64,000 bases of DNA from Galbibacter pacificus (GCF_029603155.1 NZ_JAPMUA010000001.1:248001-312000); one strand, 5' to 3'; positions 34,928-43,706 are shown, counted from the first letter of the stretch. Made by a program: numbers and translations. Notes: a model not told the origin generated them from the sequence alone.

Positions 34928-36205
34928 ATGAATACCGATAAGAAAAAGAGAATTGTAGTTATTGGCGGGGGCTTTGCCGGATTGGAACTTATAAAAAAGC
35001 TGAAGCATTCGCCTGCTTACGAAGTTATTTTGGTAGATTTAAACAATTATAATTTTTTCCCACCATTATTGTATCAAGTAGCATCGGGTTTTATGGAACC
35101 TTCGGCCATTAGTTATCCTTTCAGGAAGATTTTAAGGGGAAAAGAGAACGTACGGTTTCGGTTGGGTGCATTGCAGCAAGTAATTCCCGAAGAAAACAGG
35201 GTTGAATTGAGCAACGGGAGCCTTACGTATGATATTTTGGTAATGGCCACCGGGACAGAAACCAATTTTTTTGGCAATGAAAATGTACAAAAATGGTCCT
35301 TGCCCATGAAAACCATTGGTGATGCCTTGGCATTGCGAAATTTAGTATTTACCCGATTGGAAAGGGCCACCCGTGTAGAAGACCCATTGCACAGAAAAAA
35401 ACTATTGTCTTTTGTTATTGCCGGGGCAGGGCCAACTGGTGTTGAGCTTTCGGGTATTTTGGCCGAAATGCGCAAGAATATCCTCCGGAAAGATTACCCC
35501 GAACTAAAAAAAGAAGATTTAGGCGATATTTATCTGTTGGACGGGCAAGATTCCGTTTTGGCTACCATGTCTGATAAAACGCAGCATTACACCAAGAAAA
35601 AATTAGAAGGATTGGGTGTTATTGTGAAATTGGATACACTGGTACAGGATTTTAAGGAAGACACCGTGTATTTATCTGATGGGACTACTTTAGCATCTAA
35701 AAACCTTATATGGGCCGCAGGTGTTTCTGCCAAGGTATTCGACGGTTTTAAAAAAGAAGATTACGGGCGTGGCCGCCGTTTAAAAACCAATGCGTTTAAC
35801 CGTTTGGAAGCCTACAATAATATTTTTGCCATTGGCGATACCGCTTTACTCACCAAAGATCCGACCTATCCCGATGGGCATCCGCAGGTGGCGCAAGTAG
35901 CCTTGCAACAGGCACGCAACCTGGGCGACAACTTTTTAAAGAAAACCGAGGACCAATGGCAGCCTTTTCAATATAGCGACAAAGGGTCCATGGCTATCAT
36001 AGGGAGAAACAAAGCAGTAACCGATGGGCCCAAAGAGAAATTTTTTATCAATGGTTTTTTGGCGTGGTGCATATGGATTTTTGTGCATATTATGTCACTG
36101 GTAAATTACAGGAACCGTATTCGTGCCCTTTACGATTGGATTGGATATTATTTCCACAAAGACCAATCGTTTAGAATGATAATTAAACCAAGGAATGTAA
36201 AATAG
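34928..36205 (+). CDS. ndh: Type II NADH dehydrogenase (NDH-2)
   Basis: A single-subunit, non-pumping NADH:quinone oxidoreductase on the inner membrane. Of 425 residues, the FAD motif IVVIGGGFAGLELIKKL is at about 8-24, NNYNFFPPLLYQVASG near 42-57 is typical of NDH-2, and the second Rossmann motif IAGAGPTGVELSGILAEM is near 162-179. The FAD C-terminal motif is IFAIGDTALL near 301. A hydrophobic C-terminal helix (about 370-388) should anchor it to the membrane. Confidence 0.92.
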   Translation: MNTDKKKRIVVIGGGFAGLELIKKLKHSPAYEVILVDLNNYNFFPPLLYQVASGFMEPSAISYPFRKILRGKENVRFRLGALQQVIPEENRVELSNGSLTYDILVMATGTETNFFGNENVQKWSLPMKTIGDALALRNLVFTRLERATRVEDPLHRKKLLSFVIAGAGPTGVELSGILAEMRKNILRKDYPELKKEDLGDIYLLDGQDSVLATMSDKTQHYTKKKLEGLGVIVKLDTLVQDFKEDTVYLSDGTTLASKNLIWAAGVSAKVFDGFKKEDYGRGRRLKTNAFNRLEAYNNIFAIGDTALLTKDPTYPDGHPQVAQVALQQARNLGDNFLKKTEDQWQPFQYSDKGSMAIIGRNKAVTDGPKEKFFINGFLAWCIWIFVHIMSLVNYRNRIRALYDWIGYYFHKDQSFRMIIKPRNVK

Positions 36206-36314
36206 CTTGTCTAATTGTATGTTGCAAAGGAGAAAGCAACAACCTGGAACATAGAAAAATAGAATTTACGATAGGTGCCATTTCATAATTGGCATTAGTA
36301 ACAGCAGTTGACTT

Positions 36315-36998
36315 TTATTGATTTAAGGTGAAATTTACAATGTTTTCAACATGAATTTTTGTTGTATCAAATACCGGAAAGTCGAAATCCTTTTGATCGA
36401 TTAGCATTGGTATTTCCGTGCATCCTAAAATGAGGCCTTCTGCTCCTCTTTCTATTAATTCATTTGCGTATTGTATAAATTTTAATTTTGATTCTTTATT
36501 TATAATTCCTTTTCCGAGCTCATTTTTTACAATCTCCTGTATTTCTTCAATATCTTCTTTTTTTGATGGAACAATGGTTTCAATGTTATATTCCTTCAGT
36601 TTATTTCGGTAAAAATCCATTTCCATTGTAAATTTTGTGCCTAACAGCCCTACTTTATGTAGTTTTTGCTTTTTTATTTCTTCTGCAGTGGCAGATGCGA
36701 TATGAATAATAGGGATGTTAATTTTTGACTGTATTTCATCAGCAAATAAATGGGCTGTATTGGCGCACAAGACTATAAAATCTATATTGTTGGATGTTAA
36801 GCTTTTACAAGCGTTGAAAATGAGATCGTAAGAGTTTGTCCACCCTATATCTTGAATATCAGAAAAATTCAAGGAATATATAATACATTCAGCCGAATTA
36901 AGCCCTCCTAATTTTTCGTTTATGCCTTGGTTTATATATTTATAATAGTCTAAAGTTGAAGTCCAACTTATTCCACCAACCAATCCTATTTTTTTCAT
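36315..36998 (-). CDS. Aspartate/glutamate racemase family protein
   Basis: A 228-residue cofactor-independent racemase. I start at the ATG at 36998 (MKKIGLVGGISWTSTLDYY); a 29-residue upstream extension looks random. The two catalytic cysteines are in VLCANTAH (about residue 81) and LGCTEIP near residue 190. Substrate may be Asp or another amino acid. The gene is more AT-rich than its neighbours and opens an accessory patch that runs to about 38.4 kb, suggesting later acquisition. Confidence 0.9.
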   Translation of the reverse strand: MKKIGLVGGISWTSTLDYYKYINQGINEKLGGLNSAECIIYSLNFSDIQDIGWTNSYDLIFNACKSLTSNNIDFIVLCANTAHLFADEIQSKINIPIIHIASATAEEIKKQKLHKVGLLGTKFTMEMDFYRNKLKEYNIETIVPSKKEDIEEIQEIVKNELGKGIINKESKLKFIQYANELIERGAEGLILGCTEIPMLIDQKDFDFPVFDTTKIHVENIVNFTLNQ

Positions 36999-37208
36999 TT
37001 TAATGCGTTTTTGTTTTTTTAGCGTGTGCCCAATGTTTACAGTCAGTACGCCATAATTTCGGTTGTATATTCTACCATTGCACAAGTTATTAAAAAATTA
37101 AATTTTTAGCATGTAATTAAATTATGTAACAATACAAAACCCATAAATCTATCTAGTTTTTATTGAATTAGTGGGTTATATAATGGTTACTGTTGTTGGC
37201 ATTAATTA

Positions 37209-37913
37209 TTATTCAATTTTTAAAATGTCTTTCAGTTTTTTTCCAATTGATGTAATCCATATTACAACTTCTCCACCTTTAACAATATATTTATCTGATA
37301 TTTCATAGTCCCGTTGGTCTTCTACTCTTGTTGGATTATATCCAAACCCACAAATCCCACTATTAATTAACGGAAAAGTATCATCGTCAGGCGCTTCTTC
37401 TGTTGATGCTTCAATTTCAATTTTGGATAGGTCACGACCTAAAAAATATTCCAAGTCTCCGTTATATATATTTTGAATTATGCGTGCACCTTGTAAAAAC
37501 TCCTCGTAAGTTATTTGACTTTCCAGAAATCCACGGAAAAATTGCCCAATGTATTTAGCATCAAGATAATCATCACACTTGTCCAATATGAAAATCAGTT
37601 TTTCTCCGATTTTGATTTTCTGTTTTTCCGAGTTATCAATCGAGTCAATCATTTTTTCTCTCTGTTCGATTGGAATATCTTTTAACTCTGTCAAAAAATA
37701 AATTATTTTTTTTAGAAAAAGAGCATCTTTTATTGTTGAAGCAGTTTTTCCCATGCCAACGATTGAACCTAAAATCGGAATATCCTTTAAAATTCCGTCA
37801 TCGAGCATCGAATCCAGTATAACTTCAGTCAAATCTGTCGAAACATTCTGAAGGTCAGAAGTCTTGACTGTTTTTGTTAATGATTTGTCTATTTTATTCA
37901 ATTCTTGTAACAA
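37209..37913 (-). CDS. Unknown protein, accessory family
   Basis: A 234-residue protein I cannot assign. It contains an N-terminal hydrophobic patch (about 36-75: DGILKDIPILGSIVGMGKTA, then FLKKIIYFLTEL) followed by a helical charged region (KKIIYFLTELKDIPIEQREK; FILDKCDDYLDAKYIGQFFR), then an acidic linker near 170-178 and a beta-like tail. The helical layout recalls a family seen sporadically in accessory regions of many bacteria, with no known function. AT-rich. Flanked by non-coding AT-rich DNA and no obvious partner gene. Confidence 0.75.
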   Translation of the reverse strand: MLQELNKIDKSLTKTVKTSDLQNVSTDLTEVILDSMLDDGILKDIPILGSIVGMGKTASTIKDALFLKKIIYFLTELKDIPIEQREKMIDSIDNSEKQKIKIGEKLIFILDKCDDYLDAKYIGQFFRGFLESQITYEEFLQGARIIQNIYNGDLEYFLGRDLSKIEIEASTEEAPDDDTFPLINSGICGFGYNPTRVEDQRDYEISDKYIVKGGEVVIWITSIGKKLKDILKIE

Positions 37914-38480
37914 TTTATTTTAATTAAGTAACCGCTCAATAAACACCAATTTCTTATATAAAACACCTAAAAAATAGTAGTAGCGAAGTATATGGTATTG
38001 GTTTAGTTGTTACTAACAATACATATTTCTCTTACAAAATAATAGGTTATAGTGCTTTTTAGTCCTTTTTTTGCTAAAAATACAATTCCAGATACGTCCA
38101 GAACCCCTTTGGATAGGTAAAAAATAGGGTTGGATACGTGCCATGCCTGTCCATATAGGTATATAACCTCAAAAGACAGGTGTGTTAACGTATAATTTGG
38201 GGTTAAATGCTCTTCTAAATAGGTGCTTGAGGTATTTTTACCAATAAAAAACCCAAAAAAATAGGTATGTCAACGTATCTGGATATATAAAAGACCCCAA
38301 AAATTGGTGCATTAACGTATCAGGACATATAAAAAAAACCGCCATATAGTTTGCCCATGTATTGGTATGGTTCTATTTATAGGCTATGGTATTAAAAGGG
38401 TCGGGGTCCAAAAATTTTATTTAATTATCTTATCGATTCATCTATATTTGTTTATAGATTAATTTAGACCAACCATAACC
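37914..38480. other. Long AT-rich intergenic region containing a repeat array
   Basis: 567 bases with no convincing gene. The middle (38085-38345) is a degenerate tandem array with a 42-base period, annotated separately. The right end carries the promoter region of the lipoprotein at 38481. The left end shows nothing I recognise. Confidence 0.6.
38085..38345. repeat. Degenerate 42-bp-period repeat array with inverted half
   Basis: The word AACGTATC or a close variant occurs at 38187 (AACGTATA), 38272 and 38314, with a worn copy near 38229. The gaps are 42, 43 and 42 bases. To the left the reverse complement, GATACGT, occurs at 38091 and 38133, again 42 apart. Around the core, units share G-G-T at the 5' side, then TATAAAA or similar and ACCC. 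So two units point one way and four the other. The units are too diverged for CRISPR, and nothing spacer-like alternates with an exact repeat. Confidence 0.65.
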
Positions 38481-38939
38481 ATGCAAAAACTTACTTTTCT
38501 TATTGCGGTAGCAATCATAAGTATTTCCTGTTCACCTAAAAAAAATCAACCAAAAACGGTGGACAACCCATTGATAGGTACCTGGAGGTTGATTTCGGGA
38601 ACTACCATTGAGGGATCGGACACCACGGTAACCGATTATACCAGGGACAGGGAAATGATTAAAATTATCAACAAAACACATTTTGCCTTTTTAAACCATG
38701 ATTTAAACCATGGAAAGGACAGTACAGCGGCTTTTGTGGCCGGCGGGGGCACCTATTCTGTAAAAGACAGTTTGTATACCGAACATTTAACGTATTGCAA
38801 CTTTAGGGAGTGGGAGGGCAACAGCTTTTCGTTTGTGTATACCGTTCATGGCGACACGCTTGTTACAAAGGGAATTGAAAGAATAGAAGATATCGGGGTA
38901 AACCGTATCAATATCGAGAAACTGGTGCGGGAAAAGTAA
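38481..38939 (+). CDS. Lipocalin-like lipoprotein
   Basis: A 152-residue lipoprotein: signal MQKLTFLIAVAIISISC with lipobox Cys17. The mature part starts with the lipocalin-like pattern NPLIGTWRLISG and is beta-strand rich throughout. Ligand and function unknown. It ends 4 bases before the end of gldA, which converges from the other strand. Confidence 0.85.
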   Translation: MQKLTFLIAVAIISISCSPKKNQPKTVDNPLIGTWRLISGTTIEGSDTTVTDYTRDREMIKIINKTHFAFLNHDLNHGKDSTAAFVAGGGTYSVKDSLYTEHLTYCNFREWEGNSFSFVYTVHGDTLVTKGIERIEDIGVNRINIEKLVREK

Positions 38940-38943
38940 AAAA

Positions 38944-39840
38944 TTAACTGCTGGTAAGCTCTACGAACAAACTTTCCAGGTTTTTGTTTTTTTGATTGAG
39001 TTGAAGCGTTTTGAGTCCGTTGTCATGGGCAAAGTCAAAAACGGTGGCGCGCATATCGGTGTCGGTTTCAAAGGTAATTTCATATACAAAACCAATACTG
39101 TTTTTTACCTGTTTGGCCTTTGGCAGTTGTTCCAACAATACTTCTTCCACACGGTAATCAAACTCCACTTCGATAATCTGCTCTTGTGCTTTTCTAAGTT
39201 CGGTAAGCTTTTTGTCGGCCACGATCTCACCTTTATTAATAATGATTACCCGGTCGCAAATAGCCTCGACTTCCTGCATGATATGGGTGGAGAGCAGTAC
39301 GGTTTTTTCTTTCCCAACCCTTTTTATAAGTTTTCTAATCTCGATTAACTGGTTGGGGTCAAGCCCAGTGGTGGGCTCATCGAGAATCAAGACATCGGGG
39401 TTGCCAATCAGCGCAGCGGCCAGCCCGACCCTTTGGCGGTATCCCTTAGAAAGGGCGCCTATTTTTTTATTGGCTTCCGGGGTCAACCCGCATTGGGCGA
39501 TTGTTTCTTCAACAACATTTTTTTTAACCTTGTATAAACTGGCGGTATAACTTAAATATTCACGCACGTACATATCCAAGTGCAACGGGTTGTGCTCAGG
39601 CAAATACCCAATGCTTTGTTTTACATCCATCTTTTGGGCATCAATGGCAAAACCGTTTATTTTGGCAGTTCCTCCGGAAGGGCTTAAATAGGTGGTAAGG
39701 ATTTTCATTAGCGTTGATTTCCCGGCACCATTGGGCCCTAAAAAACCAACGATTTCTCCTTTTTTAAGGGTGAAGGATATATTTTTAAGCGCTTCTTGCG
39801 CTCCGTAATTTTTACTTATGTTGAAGACTTCTATGGACAT
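38944..39840 (-). CDS. gldA: Gliding motility ABC transporter ATP-binding protein GldA
   Basis: ATPase of the Gld ABC transporter. A 298-residue ABC protein with Walker A LGPNGAGKS (about 34-42), Q-loop region SIGYLPEHNPLHLDMYVREY near 79-98, signature LSKGYRQRVGLA near 135 and Walker B VLILDEPTTGLDP. The N-terminus MSIEVFNISKNYG and the GYLPEHNPL stretch match GldA, as does the roughly 300-residue size. The transmembrane partners GldF and GldG are not in this window. A TACATTTG box ends only 4 bases before the ATG, so the mRNA may lack a leader. Confidence 0.88.
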   Translation of the reverse strand: MSIEVFNISKNYGAQEALKNISFTLKKGEIVGFLGPNGAGKSTLMKILTTYLSPSGGTAKINGFAIDAQKMDVKQSIGYLPEHNPLHLDMYVREYLSYTASLYKVKKNVVEETIAQCGLTPEANKKIGALSKGYRQRVGLAAALIGNPDVLILDEPTTGLDPNQLIEIRKLIKRVGKEKTVLLSTHIMQEVEAICDRVIIINKGEIVADKKLTELRKAQEQIIEVEFDYRVEEVLLEQLPKAKQVKNSIGFVYEITFETDTDMRATVFDFAHDNGLKTLQLNQKNKNLESLFVELTSS

Positions 39841-39844
39841 ATGC

Positions 39845-39852
39845 CAAATGTA
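39845..39852 (-). promoter_or_regulatory. -7 element of gldA, adjacent to the start codon
   Basis: On the minus strand TACATTTG exactly matches TAnnTTTG and is separated from the ATG by four bases (GCAT). If used, transcription would begin at or within a base or two of the start codon, giving a leaderless mRNA. No clear TTG -33 box is visible. Confidence 0.45.
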
Positions 39853-39920
39853 GTTTTAATGTGTTAAAGTTAAAAGTTGAAATTTAAAAAGTTTTAAAGT
39901 TCGATAGTTGAGAGTTCTTC

Positions 39921-40018
39921 GTTGGTAGTTGATAGTAAATTTAAAAGAACAACCTTGAACAAATACCCTTTCCTCGTTAACTTATTACGTTATGCGGCTT
40001 CTCCTTCGTCGAAGTGAC
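39921..40018 (+). repeat. Dispersed repeat, copy A
   Basis: About 100 bases between gldA and pncB that match, in inverted orientation, the copy at 46841-46945. Shared words include ACAACCTTGAACAAATACCC, TTTCCT, TTAACTTATTA and TTCTCCTTCGTCGAAGTGA, with a few substitutions and a short length difference in the middle. Non-coding, in both cases flanked by simple AT-rich repeats. Confidence 0.85.
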
Positions 40019-40116
40019 TGAAAATCTGGACTCTCAACTCTCAACAACATAGCAACATAACAGCGTAACAACCATAAACCTGAAACTTAAAACTATAAAC
40101 TCTGCACCATACCCGG

Positions 40117-41304
40117 TTAAGCAATCCTAAGTAATTCTTTGGCCAAGGCAATCATTTTTTCATCGCCGGTATGCTTGCCGGGCTCGTCCGATAGTTTTAC
40201 GGTAGGCAGCCATTCGTTGTCGCTAGTGAGTATGTCGGTAAGTTTAATTACAATATTCATGGGTTTCAGGCCAACATCGTTGGTTAAATTAGTGCCTATA
40301 CCGAAGGAGAGGCCTATTTTTCCTTTACAGGCTTTGGTTATGGATGCTACTTTCTCTGGGTTGAGGCCATCAGAAAATATAATGTATTTGTACAGGGGGT
40401 TAATGCCATGGTTTTTATAATGCTCAATGGTTTTTTCGGCAAATTCAATCGGGTCGCCGCTATCGTGCCGGACACCGTCGAAAAGTTTGGCAAATTTGGT
40501 GTCGAACTGTTTAAAGAATACTTCCGTGGTGTACGTATCAGACAGTGCAACACCCAAATCGCCACGGTACACGTCTACCCAATGTTCGAGCGACATGGCA
40601 TTGGCCATTTTAAACCCATACTCGGCCGCATGAAACATAAACCATTCGTGCGCATGCGTACCAATGGGCTTTACATTGTACAGCATTGCCATATGCACGT
40701 TGCTGGAACCTATAAAACTTTGCCCTTTATACGATGATAGCGTATGCATAACCTCGCGGTGCGTGCGGTACGAATGCCTTCGCCGGGTACCAAACTCGGC
40801 AAAGGTTACGCCCAGTTCGTTGTATAGTTTAATTTTTTCAAGTGTATTGGCCGTTATTTTTTCATCGCTCCAGCGTTTTTGTCCGGTAAGTTTGTAAAAC
40901 AGCTCGCTAATAAGGGCCAAAATAGGGACTTCCCATAAAATGGTCCTGTACCAATAGCCAGAAATATAAACTTCCAGATTTTCCCCGGTTTGTGATATGG
41001 TCACTTCAGAGGGGTCGTAACGGTAACCTTCCAGAAAGTCTACATATGCCGGGTTGAGGTATTGACAGTTTTCTTTAAGGAACTGTTTTTCGCTTTTGGT
41101 TAGTTGCAATTGTGCCATTTGGTCTATAGCGGTTCTAAGTACTTGGCCAAATCCTTCAGGGAACTTGTGTGTTCCCCGGTTAATAAATTTATATCTTGCT
41201 TTTACGCGTGGAAACAATTTTACCACGGCGCATTGCATGGTAAATTTATAAAAGTCGTTATCAAGGATAGAATTAAAAATTGAAAAGTCGGGATCCTTCA
41301 GCAT
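40117..41304 (-). CDS. pncB: Nicotinate phosphoribosyltransferase
   Basis: Converts nicotinate and PRPP to nicotinate mononucleotide in the Preiss-Handler route to NAD+. The 395 residues start close to FSIFNSILDNDFYKFTMQCA. They contain FGTRRRHSYRTHREVM, PIGTHAHEWFMFHA (with the regulatory phospho-histidine region) and GVRHDSGDPIEFAEK. Size and motifs match the E. coli type. nadE, the last enzyme of the same pathway, is 21 kb away in this window. Preceded on its left by a repeat-rich spacer. Confidence 0.95.
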   Translation of the reverse strand: MLKDPDFSIFNSILDNDFYKFTMQCAVVKLFPRVKARYKFINRGTHKFPEGFGQVLRTAIDQMAQLQLTKSEKQFLKENCQYLNPAYVDFLEGYRYDPSEVTISQTGENLEVYISGYWYRTILWEVPILALISELFYKLTGQKRWSDEKITANTLEKIKLYNELGVTFAEFGTRRRHSYRTHREVMHTLSSYKGQSFIGSSNVHMAMLYNVKPIGTHAHEWFMFHAAEYGFKMANAMSLEHWVDVYRGDLGVALSDTYTTEVFFKQFDTKFAKLFDGVRHDSGDPIEFAEKTIEHYKNHGINPLYKYIIFSDGLNPEKVASITKACKGKIGLSFGIGTNLTNDVGLKPMNIVIKLTDILTSDNEWLPTVKLSDEPGKHTGDEKMIALAKELLRIA

Positions 41305-41539
41305 GCCTGTTACAGTTTATTTAGAAAGGTACTACATATTTTTTAATAGCGGCTATTGGCGAGCGTAAATATAGGGCAAAGGGCAAAAAGTGGTTATGGG
41401 ATTTTTAAAAAAGCGTGATTTTTGAAATTAATTATTTAAAAAAAGTTATGAAATACTCTTTTTTTCAAAAAAAACGGGGCAAAGGGTTTTATTTTTCAAA
41501 TTAATAATTACATTAGCACCACAAAACAGTATAAAATTC

Positions 41540-41617
41540 ATGTTGGCAAACGCTTATATCTGGAACTTTTACTTTTTCTTCTTTTATTTTTTTAATGAAA
41601 GAACGGGACGGTTATAG
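41540..41617 (+). CDS. Phenylalanine-rich leader peptide of the aromatic operon
   Basis: A 25-codon frame starting ATG at 41540 and ending TAG at 41617. Residues 8-18 read WNFYFFFFYFF; seven Phe, three Tyr and one Trp occur in the peptide. It is followed 27 bases later by a terminator hairpin and then pheA. CGGGAC at 41604-41609, inside the last codons, is identical to the 3' arm of the terminator and can pair with its 5' arm. That is the layout of a Phe/Tyr-sensing attenuator: a ribosome stalled on Phe codons frees CGGGAC to form the antiterminator. Confidence 0.85.
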   Translation: MLANAYIWNFYFFFFYFFNERTGRL

Positions 41618-41643
41618 GTTATTGCTAAAGTAAAATATATAAG

Positions 41644-41672
41644 GTCCCGGAATTTTTTCGGGACTTTTTTTT
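41644..41672 (+). terminator. Attenuator terminator before pheA
   Basis: GTCCCG (41644-41649) and CGGGAC (41659-41664) form a GC-rich stem around a T-rich loop, followed by eight T residues. A competing CGGGAC at 41604-41609 in the leader peptide frame gives the antiterminator pairing. Confidence 0.88.
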
Positions 41673-41685
41673 ATGCAAAATTTAA

Positions 41686-42513
41686 ATGAACAATAAAGTT
41701 GCAATACAAGGAATATTAGGTTCTTTTCACCATCAGGTGGCAAAAGAATATTTTGGCGATGATGTAGGCGTAGACGAATGTCTTTCGTTTGATGCCTTGG
41801 TAGATAGCCTGTTAAGTAAAACAAGCAGTGTAGGTGTAATGGCCATAGAAAATTCCATTGCAGGGTCCATTATCCCCAATTATGCCCTTATAGACATGAA
41901 CGGCCTGCACATTATCGGCGAGCATTACATTAACGTACAGCATAATTTATTGGTATTGAAAGGGCAAAGCATCGAGGATATTACCGAAGTATACTCGCAC
42001 CCAATGGCCTTATTGCAATGCAAGGTGTTCTTTAAGCAATATCCACATATAAAATTGATAGAAGATGCCGATACCGCCGAAGTGGCCCGGAGAATACATC
42101 AAGGGCAATTAAAAGGCGTGGGGGCCATTGCAAGCAAGGTTGCAGCCAATATTTTCGATTTGGATATCCTGGCGGAAGGCATACAGACCATGAAAAACAA
42201 TGCCACACGTTTTGTAATTGTACAAACAAAAAATTCGGTCATACCAAAAGAAGCCATCAACAAGGCATCGGTAATGTTCGAGCTCGGTACCAAAAGAGGG
42301 AGCTTGGCAACCGTATTGAACGTAATGAGCGATTGCAAGTTAAACCTGACCAAGATACAGTCGTTGCCAAAAATAGAAACCCCATGGCGTTATTCCTTTT
42401 TTGTCGATGTGACTTTTGAACAGTATGAAGATTTTGAAAAGGCAAAGGCATTGCTTAAAATAATGGCATCGCACTTTAAGGTACATGGCGAATATAAAAA
42501 TGCAAAAAAATGA
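41686..42513 (+). CDS. pheA: Prephenate dehydratase
   Basis: Makes phenylpyruvate from prephenate. A 275-residue protein: the catalytic domain (about 1-185) has GVMAIENSIAGSIIPNYALI and the hallmark NNATRFVIV near 173-181. The C-terminal ACT domain begins at about 200. In ACT domains that bind Phe the motifs GALV and ESRP are expected; here they read GSLA and ETPW, so feedback inhibition by Phe may be weak or different. No fused chorismate mutase; that activity is supplied by the last gene of the cluster. First gene behind the Phe-rich leader. Confidence 0.93.
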   Translation: MNNKVAIQGILGSFHHQVAKEYFGDDVGVDECLSFDALVDSLLSKTSSVGVMAIENSIAGSIIPNYALIDMNGLHIIGEHYINVQHNLLVLKGQSIEDITEVYSHPMALLQCKVFFKQYPHIKLIEDADTAEVARRIHQGQLKGVGAIASKVAANIFDLDILAEGIQTMKNNATRFVIVQTKNSVIPKEAINKASVMFELGTKRGSLATVLNVMSDCKLNLTKIQSLPKIETPWRYSFFVDVTFEQYEDFEKAKALLKIMASHFKVHGEYKNAKK

Positions 42514-43655
42514 TACAAGTTGCAGACCGTTTACAAACCGTTGAAGAATACTATTTTTCTAAAAAATTAAGAGAAGTAAGAGGATTAATGGCCGAAGGGA
42601 AACCCATTATCAACATGGGCATAGGAAGCCCCGATATGGCTCCGTCCAAAGAAGTTTTAGAAGCACTTGTTACTTCGTTGGGAGACGATAAGGCCCACCA
42701 GTACCAAAGTTATCAAGGGCTCCCGGAATTGAGGAATGCCGCTGCCAATTTTTATAAAAAGCATTTTCAAGTTGAAGTAGACAGCAATACAGAGTTATTA
42801 CCGTTAATGGGCTCCAAAGAAGGGATTATGCACATTAGTATGGCTTTTTTGAACGAAGGCGATGAGGTGCTCATTCCAAACCCGGGATATCCAACATACA
42901 CATCGGTAACAAAGTTGGTGGGCGCAGTACCTAAATATTATGGTTTAACCCAAAAAGGTAGTTGGTTGCCCGATTTGGAAGCTTTGGAAAAAACAGACCT
43001 TTCCAAAGTAAAGCTAATGTGGTTAAGCTATCCGCATATGCCAACTGGTGCCAACGCCAATAAAGAGATATTTGAAGGACTGGTGAAATTTGCCAAACGC
43101 AATAACATACTGTTGGTAAACGATAACCCCTATAGTTTTGTGCTGAACGAAGAAAGATTGAGCATTTTGGCGGTACCTGGTGCCAAAGAAGTGGCATTAG
43201 AGTTAAATTCATTAAGCAAAACATTCAATATGGCCGGTTGGCGCGTAGGGTTTGTTTTGGGGAACGCACGGTTTATTGATGCGGTGCTTAAAGTAAAGAG
43301 CAATATGGATAGCGGTATGTTTTACGGTTTGCAAAAAGGAGCGGTAAAGGCATTGGAGCTATCGTCAAAGTGGTATTCAGCGTTGAACAACGTGTACCAA
43401 AAACGAAGGGCCTTGATTTTTCAGCTTGCCGATACATTAGGCTGTACGTACAATACAGATGCTTCGGGAATGTTTGTTTGGGCCAAATTGCCTTCAGAAA
43501 TGCCATCGGCAGAAGCGTTTATAGACAAAATATTGTACGATAAAAGCATCTTTATTACCCCGGGTACCATTTTTGGGAGTAATGGAGAAGGGTACATCCG
43601 CTTTTCATTGTGCGTAAAAGAAGAACAGATTAAGGAAGCGATAAATAGGTTTTAA
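42510..43655 (+). CDS. Class I/II PLP-dependent aminotransferase
   Basis: A 381-residue aminotransferase. The PLP lysine is in LNSLSKTFNMAGWRVGFVLG (near 233-252), with NPGYPTYTSVTKLVGA around 123-138 and NDNPYSFV around 200. It overlaps pheA by 4 bases (ATGA), so translation is coupled. Location between pheA and tyrA argues for transamination of phenylpyruvate and hydroxyphenylpyruvate, or of prephenate. Sequence alone does not separate these from aspartate or LL-DAP aminotransferases. Confidence 0.9.
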   Translation: MIQVADRLQTVEEYYFSKKLREVRGLMAEGKPIINMGIGSPDMAPSKEVLEALVTSLGDDKAHQYQSYQGLPELRNAAANFYKKHFQVEVDSNTELLPLMGSKEGIMHISMAFLNEGDEVLIPNPGYPTYTSVTKLVGAVPKYYGLTQKGSWLPDLEALEKTDLSKVKLMWLSYPHMPTGANANKEIFEGLVKFAKRNNILLVNDNPYSFVLNEERLSILAVPGAKEVALELNSLSKTFNMAGWRVGFVLGNARFIDAVLKVKSNMDSGMFYGLQKGAVKALELSSKWYSALNNVYQKRRALIFQLADTLGCTYNTDASGMFVWAKLPSEMPSAEAFIDKILYDKSIFITPGTIFGSNGEGYIRFSLCVKEEQIKEAINRF

Positions 43656-43706
43656 AATGAAACAGAAACAAATTCGTATATCAAAAACCATAAACCATAG
43701 ACAGTG

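Noticed and set aside
38085..38345. Possible CRISPR array
   Set aside because: Repeat units are diverged, change orientation and have no constant spacer pattern; no cas genes nearby.
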